Shown: positions 9,678 to 18,874, numbered from the stretch's first letter. The stretch is DNA of 22,024 bases from Gnetum montanum (GCA_015680685.1 MNCI01012692.1:338018-360041), one strand, 5' to 3'. Made by a program: numbers and translations. Notes: generated by a model not told the origin, from the letters alone.

Positions 9678-10384
9678 CTACTTTCTCAGCCTGTAGAATG
9701 TTGATAACTTGAGGGGTTTGGTTAGAATATCAACGAGTTGATCTTCACTCTTACAAAATACCAAATCAATTACACCAGCATTGCATAGATCACACAAGAA
9801 GTGAAATCTCACATCAATATGCTTACTTCTTCCATGTAGCATAGGATTTTTTGATAACTTTATGGTGGAATTGTTGTCACCAAAAATTGTAGTATCCCCC
9901 TCTTGCTTGAAATATAGCTCATTATGAATTTTTCTTAGCCAAAGAACTTGGCAAGCACAAGATGTTGCAGCAACAAATTCAGCCTTTGTGACAACAGATT
10001 TCTTTTTGGATGGCCATGAAACAACCCCTATGCCTATCATAAAAACATAACTCAAAGTGCTCTTCCTATCATCTTGATCTCTTGCATAATCACTATTAGT
10101 AAATTCCACAAAATCAAATTTCTTACCTTTCTTGTAAAACAACCCAAAATCTTTAATTCCTTGAAGTAACAAAATATTATATTAGTAGCCAAAAAATGCA
10201 TCTTCTTTGGATACTCCATGTATCTATTGATAAGACTCACAACACACATTATATCAGGTCTGGTTGCAATCAAATACATTAGACTCCTAACAGTTTGCTT
10301 GTAATGTGTAGCTTCCACCATGTTTCTATTAGGATCTTTGTTTAGCCTCTCGCCAATCTCAATTGAGTGCTTATAGGATTGCAA
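9678..10384 (-). pseudogene. copia RNase H and RT connection region, frameshifted
   Basis: RNase H removes the RNA strand during reverse transcription. Two frames cover the region. One (10384-10052) holds the RT tail ('ERLNKDPN', 'SLMYLIATRPDIM'). The other (10172-9678) holds RNase H: 'NSDYARD', DDRKSTLSYVF, 'KAEFVAATS', 'FGDNNS', 'HIDVRFHF' and the closing 'DILTKPL'. A frameshift lies near 10165, and another near 10370 joins the upstream RT. The second Glu of the usual EAE motif, D of GDN and D of HIDVR are present. The first Asp region is altered, and the first Glu of EAE is Lys. The end of the frame lies about 60 bases before the polypurine tract. Confidence 0.88.
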
Positions 10385-11165
10385 TCCTTCATCTGAAACC
10401 TCTCCAAAATTTATTTGACATACTTCTTTTGAGAAATAAAAATTCCAATGGGGGATTGCACTACTTCCATGCTAAGATAGTAATGCATTTTTCCAAGATT
10501 AGTCATTTCAAACTCATCCATCATTGACTTCTTAAATTTTCCAAAGGAATCACTATCATTCCTAGTGAAAGTAAGATCATCAACATATAAACATACAATG
10601 AGCACTTTTCCTTCATTAATCTTTGTAAAACGTGTATGCTCATATTGACATTTTTAAAATCCCTCCTTAGAAAAATAGCTCTTGGAGCTTTTTTTAGTCC
10701 ATACAAAGCCTTTTTTAATTTATAGACGTTGTGCTCACTACGACACTTCACAAAACTAGGGGATTGATCAATAAATACTTGTTCCTTGAAGTTTGTATGT
10801 AAGAATGCTGGCTTGACATCCATTTGGAAGATAGGCCATGAATTTTGTGCTACCAATGCAATCACTAATATGATTGTATCATGCCTTGCACTAGGAGAAA
10901 ATACTTCTTTGTAGTCAATCCCATATTCTTACTTGTATCCCTTTGCTACCAATCATTCCTTATACTTGTCAACTTCACCAGTCTTCTTTAGTTTTGTTTT
11001 AAAGTACCATTTCTCTCAATGGCTTCAATTTCATCCTCCATTGCCTTTCTCCATTTTTATTCTTTAATAGCACTTTCAAAAGTTATGGGATCATAATTTG
11101 CAAACAAAGTAAAGTGGGTGATTGGGTCATCAGATTGGTCAATCCCAATTACCTCATAATCCATC
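10385..11165 (-). pseudogene. copia reverse transcriptase, broken
   Basis: This copies element RNA into DNA. On the minus strand the N-terminal part ('PITFESAIKE' then a stop, 'KWRKAMEDEIEAIE') begins near 11130. It continues through 'MIALVAQ', QMDVKPAFLHTNFKEQVF (10865-10521 frame) and 'YKLKKALYGLKKAP', then shifts frame into 'LIVCLYVDDLTFT' (10605-10411), which contains the catalytic YVDD box, then 'KYVK' and a TAA. At least one frameshift (about 10600-10670) and several in-frame stops block expression. The motif order and wording match the plant copia RVT_2 domain. Confidence 0.9.
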
Positions 11166-12334
11166 ATCAGTAAGGGTCTTTTTCAAATATAGTGAGATTT
11201 AGCTACTATTGTTGTTGGTGAATTCTTAGCCTTCATAGTTTATGGTGCTTCATCCTTTGTGGCTTTTGGGATTTTAGCCTCTATAGTTCTTGGTGCTTTG
11301 AATTCTATAGTTCTAGGTTTTGTAGTTTCAAATGTCGCAGAGTCTACAATTTCATTGTTGAAAATAATTAAAGTAGGCTACTGCCCATTCCAATTCCAAG
11401 TGCTCTCTTCATCAAAGATGATATATCTACTAGTCAAAATATTCTTTGTTAAAGGATTATACAATTTATATCCTTTGGATGCTTAACTTACACCAATGAA
11501 GATACATTTTTCACTCTTATCCTCTAACTTCTTTCTCTTCTCATCAGGGATATGTGCATAGGAAATGCAACCAAAGATTCTGAAGTGATCCATTGCTAGT
11601 TTCCTTCCACTCCAAGCCTCTTCCAGTGTCATGGTTTGAACAGCAAAGGTGGGACTTCTATTTAAAACATGGATGCTTCAATTCACAACCTCTAACTAGA
11701 AACTCTTTGGAATATTTCCTCTTGCCAAGAGGCTTCTCACCATATTATGGATGGTTCTATTTTTCCTCTTTGATACATCATTTTTTTGTGGTGCATAGGG
11801 GGTGGTGAGCTCTCTCTGAATGTCATGATTCTCACAAAAAAATGTTAAAATATTTTGAACAATATTCTCCTCCATGATCTATATGAAGAGTCTTAATGAT
11901 CTTTCCAAACTTGTTCTCAACATGCACCTTGAAGCTTTTAAATGCATTAAAAGGTTTAGACTTCTCCTGCAAAAAATAAACCCAAAATCTTCAAATATAA
12001 TCATCAATGAAGGTGATCAAGTACCTCTTAGTTTCATTTGAAGATGGTTTTATTGGACCACAAATGTCAGAGTGAACCAATTCAAGGACATTCTTTGCTC
12101 TCCATGATTTTCCTTGAAAGAATTGAGAACAATGTTGTTTACCAACAACACATTCTTCATAGACTTCGGAAGGAATTGTAATTTGAGGAAGACCACTCAT
12201 CATATTTTTCTATTATAGAGTCTTTAATCCTCCAAAATTCAAGTGGCCATAGCAAAAATGCCAAAGCCATGTTGGATCTTTTACTTCAACCTTTAGGCAA
12301 GATTGAGCACTTTCAATCCTCAATGGAAATAATC
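11166..12334 (-). pseudogene. copia integrase with pre-integrase zinc finger, broken
   Basis: Integrase inserts the DNA copy into the host chromosome. The pre-integrase part shows 'WLWHFCYGHLNFGGLKTL', followed by two stops near 12210. The frame 12203-11991 then shows 'YEECVVGKQHCSQF', 'LELVHSDICGPI' and 'YLITFIDDY'. The first Asp of the DDE core is in HSDICGP and the second in the FIDDY region. The HHCC finger appears to have Tyr in place of its first Cys. From 11990 to about 11170 only scattered matches survive between stops (such as 'SLMKR' and 'HPKDINCIIL'), so the C-terminal half is badly decayed. Confidence 0.85.
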
Positions 12335-12720
12335 TGTTGGAGCTCATCTAAACAATTGCAATAGCTCCTCTTAAAGGATCATAAATTTCATAAGCACCCT
12401 TCTGAATGATTATTACATAAACCTTCTCTTGCAATTAACCAGCACTTAACAAATTGCTTTTCAAATAAGGAACATAAAAAACATTGGAAATTGTTTCTAC
12501 AAAACCATTCTTGGTTCTAATGTTAATATCCTCCTTTTCCATTACATTTATAGTAGAACAATCACCAAAACTTATTATAGAATAAAAACTTTCATCTAAG
12601 CAAAAAAAAAAAAAAAAGACTAACATCCACACATATGGTNCCCACCATCAATAAAATCTCAAACTCCTTCTCTTCTACAAAATTTGATTTATCTCCTTTA
12701 TCATTGGGTAGTTTGGTGTA
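12335..12720 (-). pseudogene. copia aspartic protease, broken
   Basis: This enzyme cuts the gag-pol polyprotein. The active-site region lies near 12655-12625 on the minus strand, where 'FIDGG' and 'HMCG' surround the N at 12640. The usual Ser of the DSG triad reads Gly here. Downstream the frame 12632-12435 reads 'CLDESFYSI', 'FGDCSTINVMEKEDI' and 'VFYVPYLKSNLLSAG', the usual flap and lead-in to the pre-integrase domain. A run of 16 A's on + (12602-12617) lies just after the active site and probably disturbs the frame. Stops occur near 12435 and 12347. Confidence 0.8.
12602..12617. repeat. Homopolymer run of 16 A
   Basis: The run lies inside the copia protease relic (poly-T on the coding strand). 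It gives a run of Phe in one frame where the family has mixed residues, so it is probably a slippage expansion. Confidence 0.9.
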
Positions 12721-13613
12721 TCATTCAGAATGATAGTGTTTGTATTTATGACATCTAAAGGATTCCACCTTAGATTTGTCAACTTGTCCTATGCCTTTGC
12801 CTTGAAATTTATCACCATCCCCTTTGAAATGTCTGCTACCATCTCTATTGCCTTGATCTCTTCTTCCTCTACCTCTACATCTACCTCTTCCTCTTGAGGA
12901 ATAAGTAAAAGTATAAGCCTTTAAAGCTTGATCTTCAGAAGTTGAATTTTGATTCATCTTTTGTTCATGGACTAACAATGAATTTTGAAGTTCATCAAGG
13001 GAAAGTACATCAACATCTTTGGATTCTTCAATTGAACAAACAACATAATCACACTTGGGGGATAGGGAACGCAATATCCTCTTAACAATAATCACATCCT
13101 CCATTTTCTCACCATGAAATTGTATGTTATTGTCTATCCCCATTGTCATCACATAATAGCTGGTAACAAACTCCCCATCTTTCATCTACGCAGTCTCAAA
13201 ATCCCTTCTCAAGGTTCGACGTTGTGCACACTTTACTCTTGAAGACCCATGATATTTCTTCTTTATAGAATCCCAAATATATTTGGAAGTTTCTTTGCTA
13301 AGAATAGTCTCTAGGATAGAATGATCAATTGCCTTAAATAAATAATTCTTTGCCTTCAAATCTTTCAACCTCAGTCCCTCATCCCTCTAGCTCCTTTCTT
13401 TATTCATTTGTGGGTGCTACCTCAACTATGCGTGCTACCACACCATCTTCAACAACTTGCTAGTACTCTTTAGACTTCAAGAAATTTTCTATCAACATAT
13501 TCCAATGGTCATAGTGACCATCAAAACGTGGGATGGCAAGCTATACNATTCCAATGGTCATAGTGACCATCAAAACATGGGATGGCAAGCTGTACAAAAT
13601 TCTCAAAGGTCAT
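12721..13613 (-). pseudogene. copia gag (UBN2-type) with zinc knuckle, broken
   Basis: Gag forms the element's particle and binds its RNA. The start ATG at 13613 opens MTFENFVQLAIP. Then come 'FDGHYDHW', 'NFLKSKEY' followed by a TAG, 'LRLKDLKAKNYLF', 'YIWDSIKKKYHGS' and 'RRTLRRDFETA' followed by a TAG (13186-13188), and then the frame 13185-12721. That frame has 'SYYVMTMG', 'ILRSLSPKCDYVV', 'LDELQNSLLVHEQ', an Arg/Gly-rich stretch (SSRGRGRCRGRGRRDQ) and a zinc knuckle ('SFRCHKYKHYHSE'). The knuckle has Ser for its first Cys and a TGA where the last Cys belongs. The N at 13547 and its flanking 48-bp duplicate lie in the N-terminal part, so the true length is uncertain. Confidence 0.88.
13499..13595. 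repeat. 48-bp direct duplicate either side of a single N (probable assembly join)
   Basis: 13499-13546 and 13548-13595 are the same 48 bases with two differences (CGTGGG against CATGGG, CTATAC against CTGTAC), separated only by the N at 13547. Both copies encode the same stretch of gag, so a real gag would hold it once. The two mismatches suggest two alleles or two element copies meeting at the join. Confidence 0.85.
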
Positions 13614-13726
13614 TTATGCACTATTGTGCTTTTTTCTTGAGCCTCCTAAACTAGGTGCATTACTGTGCTTTTCTCTTTAGACTTTTGAACTAAGCTTTCT
13701 CTCTAGCCTCTTGAACCGAGCTTACC

Positions 13727-13740
13727 GAGCTTTGATACCA
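13727..13740 (-). other. Primer binding site, initiator tRNA-Met type
   Basis: The minus strand reads TGGTATCAAAGCTC, one base off the first 12 bases of the plant copia consensus TGGTATCAGAGC, which pairs with the 3' end of initiator tRNA-Met. It lies one base from the inferred LTR end at 13742. Confidence 0.85.
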
Positions 13741-13741
13741 C

Positions 13742-14031
13742 TATTAGCCTTTGACGCTATGCACTACTTACCTATGCATTGCTAGTCTCAGATAAGAAAA
13801 CAAAACAAAACAGGGGCAAACAAAGGTAACTAACTTTTACATTTTTATTCGATTAATAATGGCCCTTTAATAGGCAAATACATTAATGGAAAATAACAAC
13901 TTCTATAATGGTAGACCCTTCAACTTCTATAACCGTCAAGCCTTCAACTTCGGTAATGATCAACCCTTCAACTTCAACTTCTGTAATAGTCTTCAACTTC
14001 TGTAATGACTGATCCTTAAACACATTTAATA
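13742..14031 (-). repeat. 5' LTR of the copia element (about 290 bp)
   Basis: The right border is set by matching the 3' LTR start (TGTTAAATG at 9609), which reads TATTAAATG here. The left border is set by the related LTR end GGCTAACA at 4850, which reads GGCTAATA here, next to the primer site. Both terminal dinucleotides (TG and CA) are therefore changed to TA by transitions. The minus strand has AATAAA at 13849-13844, a candidate poly(A) signal, followed by the TTAGTTACCTTTGTTTGCCC block shared with 4730-4850. The upstream (U3) half is filled by a 24-bp tandem array. Confidence 0.85.
13898..14017. repeat. 24-bp tandem array within the LTR U3
   Basis: On + the units start AACTTC and run to ..CCTTC: 13898-13921, 13922-13945, 13946-13969, a 6-base fragment, a shortened unit 13976-13994, and 13995-14017. 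They are diverged at several positions. There are no spacers between units, so this is a minisatellite, not a CRISPR array. U3 repeats of this kind can act as enhancers in some plant LTRs, but that is only a possibility here. Confidence 0.85.
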
Positions 14032-14118
14032 GTTCTGACAAAGGATTGGAGGAAATCTACAGGGGATTTGGGTTTATCAGGCAAACGTAAATTTTCAAGT
14101 TCCAACCCGTTCTAGGAT

Positions 14119-14300
14119 AAGCATACACCACTACTGTATGTATTTAATTATTATCTTTAAGTTCTACAATGGTGCAGATTTCCTGGTAACTTCATCACCT
14201 TCTGTGTCACAGGGAGCTGCAAGTTTTCATTTTGCGTCCACATCATAAAGGCACTCAAGTTCTATTGTCACATTTTGTTGTTGTATGGCTGTAAGCAAGT
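14119..14300 (+). repeat. Dispersed module, copy A
   Basis: It matches copy C (18030-18190) over about 160 bases: AAGCATA, ACTGTAT, TTTAATT.TTATC, AGATTTCC, ACATCATAA, CACTCAAGT and TTTGTTG, in order. It matches copy B (15186-15350) through CACCTTCTG/TACCTTTTG, TCACAGGGAG/TCACGCAGAG, TTTTGCG and CACTCA. No protein is visible. It begins about 90 bases from the copia right border. Its nature is unknown: promoter or 5' UTR duplicates, or an unrecognised repeat. Confidence 0.6.
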
Positions 14301-14472
14301 TTCTTCATGGCCTTCCTCTGGTTTCTGATTTGCTTTTGACTTTAGTATGAACAAAATTTTTGATATGCCCTGTAATTGTTGATATGATTAGATGTAAAAT
14401 TTCAAATTATTTTTGCTTGTGAATTTAAATTGATTTTTGAATTTTCCCTTATAAAAAAATTCCTGCTTTACC
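14301..14472. other. Short non-coding stretch
   Basis: Nothing can be supported here. It ends at the tandem duplication that starts at 14473. Confidence 0.4.
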
Positions 14473-14614
14473 TTGGACGCACTTTCAGAAATCGACAAGA
14501 GGGATGAAAAACAAAAACAAAAAAAAGTAAAGGTTTGCTCGATTTAAAATTGGACGCACTTTCGAAAATCGACAAGAGGGATGAAAAGAAAGTAAAGGTT
14601 TGCTCGATTTAAAA
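14473..14614. repeat. Tandem duplication of a 65-77-bp unit
   Basis: Copy 1 (14473-14549) and copy 2 (14550-14614) both begin TTGGACGCACTTTC, pass through ATCGACAAGAGGGATGAAAA and end GGTTTGCTCGATTTAAAA. The length difference is a 12-bp A-rich stretch present only in copy 1. Confidence 0.92.
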
Positions 14615-15185
14615 TTATATTTTATGCTTGAACTTGGACACTAAGAAACCTTAGCTGGCATACTGGCGTTGGTGGGGGAATTTGAACTCTTTGGACCAAA
14701 AGCAAAACTTGGGAAATCAAACCACTTTAGTTTTAAACTTAGAAACTTGAATTTGTAATCTCTATTTTATTATTATTATTAGCCGTCTATACAATCATTT
14801 TACTCACTTTAGTTGTAATCAAATTTATTTATTACATTATTTATATATGTGTTTCTGAGTCCCTCCATGTGACCAATGATGGCCATCAAATATGCAACAT
14901 TACATTAAATAGATATTAAGGAAGTTTTTTTGCTTTTCGGTGGAAACATCTTTTTAATAAAATACAATATAATAGTGTACTATTATCATTTTAAATACAT
15001 ACCAAAGAAGTTTTTATACTCTTCCATACAAACATCTTTTGCTAAAATATAATACAATACTGTACTGGTATGGTTGTTCCAAATCTTCGGCAAGGAAGAG
15101 CGAGCTGAAGTTCCTGGGCGTTTGCTTGGTGAAACTACCCTCACTTATCCAAAGGATGCGGGTTTCCACATGACAGGCGAGTATA
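14615..15185. other. Mostly non-coding; a GC-richer open frame of unknown nature at about 15050-15190
   Basis: Most of this is AT-rich with nothing to report. From about 15050 to the TGA near 15190 one + frame is open for about 45 codons. It reads 'FGKEERAEVPGRLL' and 'TLTYPKDAGFHMTGE' in a locally GC-richer patch, ending at a possible splice donor GTATAG. I do not recognise the protein. It could be an exon remnant, or part of the same duplicated block as the module that follows. Confidence 0.3.
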
Positions 15186-15350
15186 GTTGATTAGGTTAGC
15201 TTTGATTTATAACATGAATTTTTGATCAGATATCCTGGTCTCTACCCATAACGCGGAGTACCTTTTGCATCACGCAGAGTTGTAGTTTTTCTTTTTGCGT
15301 TTATGTGATTTTTGTTCAGCCATTACGGACACTCAGCCAAGAGAGTTTGG
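15186..15350 (+). repeat. Dispersed module, copy B
   Basis: It contains the motif CATAACGCGGAGT (15247-15259) and its close copy CATCACGCAGAGT (15268-15280), 21 bases apart. The second motif and the following TTTTTC..TTTTGCG..CACTCA stretch match copy A and copy C. It is the most diverged copy outside the motif. Confidence 0.5.
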
Positions 15351-16429
15351 AACTTCCTTAAGAGAAACAGCTTCACCTTTCACCAGAGTGCTGAATTTGC
15401 ATTGCTACATCTGTGTGTCTTGTGCCATTCATATACCTACTGCATCTTTCTGTACCGATCTTTGCTAGATCAACTACATTGAAGAGAAATGGAGGAGAAA
15501 GCAGATACAGACTCCCAGGCAACCAAACGAACGTTTGCAATGTAGGCAACCAAATCTACTTTATTTTCAACCCAGTCCTCATTTCCAAATAACACCCCAA
15601 AATATTTGAACTTTATAAATATAATAGAAATATTAATTACCATCATCCAAAAGATTTGAAGTTTGTAAAAGTCTACACCAATTAAAATGCTTTTGTGATA
15701 ATCTATACTTACCTCAGGGAGAATGAAAGAAGAATTTCTGCTAAACTAAAAGAACATTAAGCAAATGTAAACGTTAAGAAAAATCTATCAAACTATGGAT
15801 TTGCTTTTATAATTAACTTTTAGAATAGGAAGCTTCCAATTCTTGCATTGACACATTACTATTAAAAATATAGTGTTACATTAAAACAAGATTATAAGTC
15901 TTAAAAAGGCATATGTAATTAGAATACTAGAACATATATCAAAATTTGGCTTAATAATTGCATAGAGAACTAATTCTTTCTCCATGTACGCAAGCATAAT
16001 CATTGGGCATCAAGTGAAATTGAAACTAAAAATGAAGCTTTACCACATTTGAACACCTATAGGATTTATTGGACAAATATTACATTTTCATAACAAGTAA
16101 AGATACTCTATAAATTAGGGGTATTGGAATCCCAAAATAATTGCAATATAAGTACATTCCAAGATATATAGTCTAATTAGAACTTTATAAGGGGTGTCGA
16201 ACCCAAAAAATGAATAATAAAATTAAACAACGTTAGAGTACAGATCTAAAGAAAAAACCCAACGGATTTGGAATGCCTTTTCAAGTTTTCATCCTTATAA
16301 CCAATCCTAAAAAACCTCTCCTTTGGGGTAGAAAAATGATCATGCCTTAACCTTGTTAATAAGCACTCTCTCAAGTTTTCACTTCTTACTAAAGAGTTTC
16401 TTATAAAGAGAAGGAGAAAAATCTCTTTA
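15351..16429. other. Non-coding stretch
   Basis: A short frame starting at 15489 (MEEKADTDSQATKRT) ends at a TAG after 18 codons with a possible GT donor just before it. It could be a first exon but has no support. Further right, a loose direct repeat (TTAGGGGTATTGGAATCCC at about 16116 and AAGGGGTGTCGAACCC at about 16190) is visible. Nothing else is recognisable. Confidence 0.4.
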
Positions 16430-16550
16430 ATGATAAAAAAACTATATCAATTAGAAATAAAGAACTTTATAACTTAACATTATCAACCAAAGTTGAACTC
16501 ATGACTTTGAGCATTCAAATCAATATTTTTACCACTATGCTAACACTTCA
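16430..16550 (-). mobile_element. tRNA-derived SINE, copy 3
   Basis: On the minus strand an A-box-like GTTAGCATAGTGGTA (from about 16545) is followed by GAGTTCAACTTT (16500-16489) at the B-box place. The body then reads GATAATGTTAAGTTATAAAG, matching copy 1 block by block (TCATGAGTTC against TCATGGGTTC). The A box is better preserved here than in copy 1, and the B box is worse. Orientation is opposite to the other two copies. Confidence 0.65.
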
Positions 16551-16937
16551 TTGTTAACATACTTTACAAATTGACTAAGGACCAATGGGTAGTAAAAAAC
16601 TGATATAAATAGATACCTGACCAAGCACCTAACTCTACTAGCAAGTACTCAAATAAATATGGCAATGCTAGTGGCTCAATATGTTGCCTTGAAATGCATA
16701 CCTTGCAAAATTTCTTTTTCATGTTGTTGTGGGGAAAAAGCAAATTGCTAAGCAAATCATGTTTTGGTTTTTCAATTGAAAACATAGTTGACAACAAATT
16801 TCAACATTTTGAATAGACACCATCAGCAACACAACAATAAAAACTTGTCTCGTCTTTAATGTTGTAAATAGGAAGCCCCATGAGTAAGAATATAATCACA
16901 TTCTATTTCTATAATTTTATTGTAGTATAAGGTCATA
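16551..16937. other. Non-coding stretch
   Basis: An open frame of 77 codons on the minus strand (16797-16564) has no recognisable motif and is probably chance. Nothing else is supported. Confidence 0.45.
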
Positions 16938-17795
16938 TCTCATCATCATCATCTTAGCCTTGTCCCAACAATGTGAGATCTTTTTCACTATTTGCCTCTG
17001 TAAAAAGCTAGATCCTTGTTTATTTATAGTTTATTTAAATCATCTTTGATCATTTTTTTCATGTCTTCTTTGTTCCTCTTTTTTTTGGTAGTTTTATTAG
17101 AACAATGATGTAGTAACCTTTGTTAATAAGCTCATTGTCTGATCTTCTCTACACATGTCCAAACAATCTAAGTTACTATTTGAAATAAGAGCCACTCAAA
17201 GTATTCCTTTGATGTCTATATTATGTAGTTTATTTCTTCTAGTAATATTCAATATCCATCAAAGCATTTGCATTTTTCCCACACTAATTTGTTGTTCATG
17301 CTTCTTTTGTAGAACCCAACATTCAGCACCATATAACATAGTAGGTCTAATTACTATCATGTAAAATTTTCTCTTCAATTTTATTAGTATCCTTTTATCA
17401 CATAGAACACCACTAGCTTGTCTCCATTTTTACCAATCTACCTCAATTATATTTCTTATATCTTTATCAATTTCAACATCTAATTGAAGAATTGATCATA
17501 GGTAGTACAACTATTTGCAGTGAGGGACCTCTTTTCCTTAAAAATTGTTACTTCTATTTTACTATTGTTTATGTTGCTATTAAAATTGCATTCCATATAT
17601 TCTCTCTTACTTCTACTAATTCTTAAGCTTTTTTATTCTACAACATATATCTACTTCTCCATTTTAGAGGTAATATTTTCTTGAGTTGTATCTATCAATG
17701 TAATATCATTTGCAAATAACATATACCAAAGGATTTCATCTTGTATTTCCTTTGTTAATTCATCCATAATAATGACAAAGTATAAGGGCATATCT
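16938..17795 (-). mobile_element. RTE-type LINE, 3' part of the RT protein and 3' tail, decayed
   Basis: Non-LTR elements copy themselves with a reverse transcriptase at the target site. On the minus strand the order is 'MPLYFVIIMDELTKEIQDE', 'MLFANDITLIDTTQE', 'SLRISRSKREYMECNF', 'LYGAECWVLQKKHEQ', 'KMQML', 'NKLHNIDI', 'LLRLFGHV' and 'RRSDNELINKG', ending in a lysine-rich 'LPKK' stretch. That is the C-terminal half of plant RTE-clade ORF2. The catalytic box reads FAND (17716-17705) where FADD is usual. There are many stops and several frameshifts. The 3' end TTGGGACAAGGCTAA followed by a (GAT)n run ending near 16938 is the typical RTE tail, which fixes the orientation and 3' limit. The 5' part is missing, as expected for 5'-truncated LINEs. 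Confidence 0.85.
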
Positions 17796-18002
17796 ATTTG
17801 ATTAAAAATAAATATTAGCAATGTCATCCATAATAAATATTAACAAAATATAACATTTGCTTAGCTTTGGTATAAAATGCAAATCTCAAAGATGTGTATG
17901 ATTTAAATGTGTAACCACCGAAGAGCATGGACATGGAAGATAATTTGCAGATGGAAAGCACATGTCCAACATTCCTTGAGAAAGGATTCCGTGGTGTAGG
18001 AG

Positions 18003-18190
18003 CATAAAGCGGAGTGAAGCTTACGAGAAAAGCATATAATACTGTATTTCTTTAATTGTTATCCTTGATTCCGATGGTAGTGTAGATTTCCGAGCAACTT
18101 TCCATCACGCGGAGTAAGAATTTTTCCTTTAAGTCAACATCATAATGCCACTCAAGTAGCAAAATCAATGGTGACATCTTTGTTGATGCG
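18003..18190 (+). repeat. Dispersed module, copy C
   Basis: It aligns with copy A from AAGCATA (18030) to TTTGTTG (about 18183). It carries two motif copies, CATAAAGCGGAGT (18003-18015) and CATCACGCGGAGT (18103-18115), related to those in copy B. ACGCGG fits the CGCG-box core bound by CAMTA factors, an observation without functional support. Confidence 0.6.
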
Positions 18191-18790
18191 AACTCTCCAA
18201 TGTTAACAAGGGGCCATGATAAAATAGAAATTCTACGGGTCTTCTTCTAACCATGCAAATTACATGTGACATGAAATACAAAATGGTGAATTTGGAATCC
18301 AATTCTGGAAGATGCATTGGGTTGCATGATTAAGATCATTTAAGGAGATTCCATGCACAGTTGACAATTACCTCTCGGTCAATTAAAAACAGGTTAGTTA
18401 ACAAATTTTTAATCCTTAACCTTGATGCCCAAGATATCAAATCCATGGATTGACTTGGAAGCCAAAACTGAATTGCAACGTTAAAAGCAATGGAATAAAG
18501 CAACCCACTAAAGCTCTTTATCCTTCAACAGGTGACAATCTGGCATGTTTTTCAAATTCAGGGAGTATACTCAGGAGTTTCAGGTGTCACTTTTCTTTCT
18601 TCTTAAGCCTAACTTGAGCATAATTATAATTTAAATTGCCATCAAAAGTTGTTGCTTCTTTGTCAAATCTTTCAGAGCATTCATTCTAGGATTCTGCCAT
18701 TTCAGTCCTTTTTTTATTTTTGCTTTTTACTTTTAAGGTTCAAAGAATGGAACTCTCATCTACCATAGATGGGTAGTCACGTTCAAAATT

Positions 18791-18874
18791 ACAATAAGTA
18801 CTTAGCAGTTGCTTTAGGAAAATGAGTTTTTTACAATAAGTACTTAGCAGTTGCTTTAGGAAAATGAGTTTTTT
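18791..18874. repeat. Perfect tandem duplication of a 42-bp unit
   Basis: 18791-18832 and 18833-18874 are identical, beginning ACAATAAGTACTTAGCAG and ending GAGTTTTTT. A perfect match suggests a recent event or an assembly error, but no N separates the copies. Confidence 0.95.

Larger units (their letters stand above)
9555..14031 (-). mobile_element. Ty1/copia retrotransposon, nearly full length, non-functional
   Basis: Read on the minus strand the order is: 5' LTR (14031-13742), primer binding site (13740-13727), gag, protease, integrase, reverse transcriptase, RNase H, polypurine tract (9616-9610), and 3' LTR start (9609). Integrase before RT is diagnostic of Ty1/copia. Every coding domain carries stops or frameshifts. 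The 3' LTR survives only as a stump, so the two LTRs cannot be compared along their length and the target-site duplication cannot be checked. The right flank starts GTTCT (14032). An N at 12640 and another at 13547 lie inside the element. Confidence 0.93.

Noticed and set aside
11259-11808. Open frames on + (75 and 71 codons)
   Set aside because: They are opposite-strand shadows of the decayed copia integrase.
13898-14017. CRISPR-like array
   Set aside because: The repeats are contiguous with no spacers, diverged, and inside a plant LTR.
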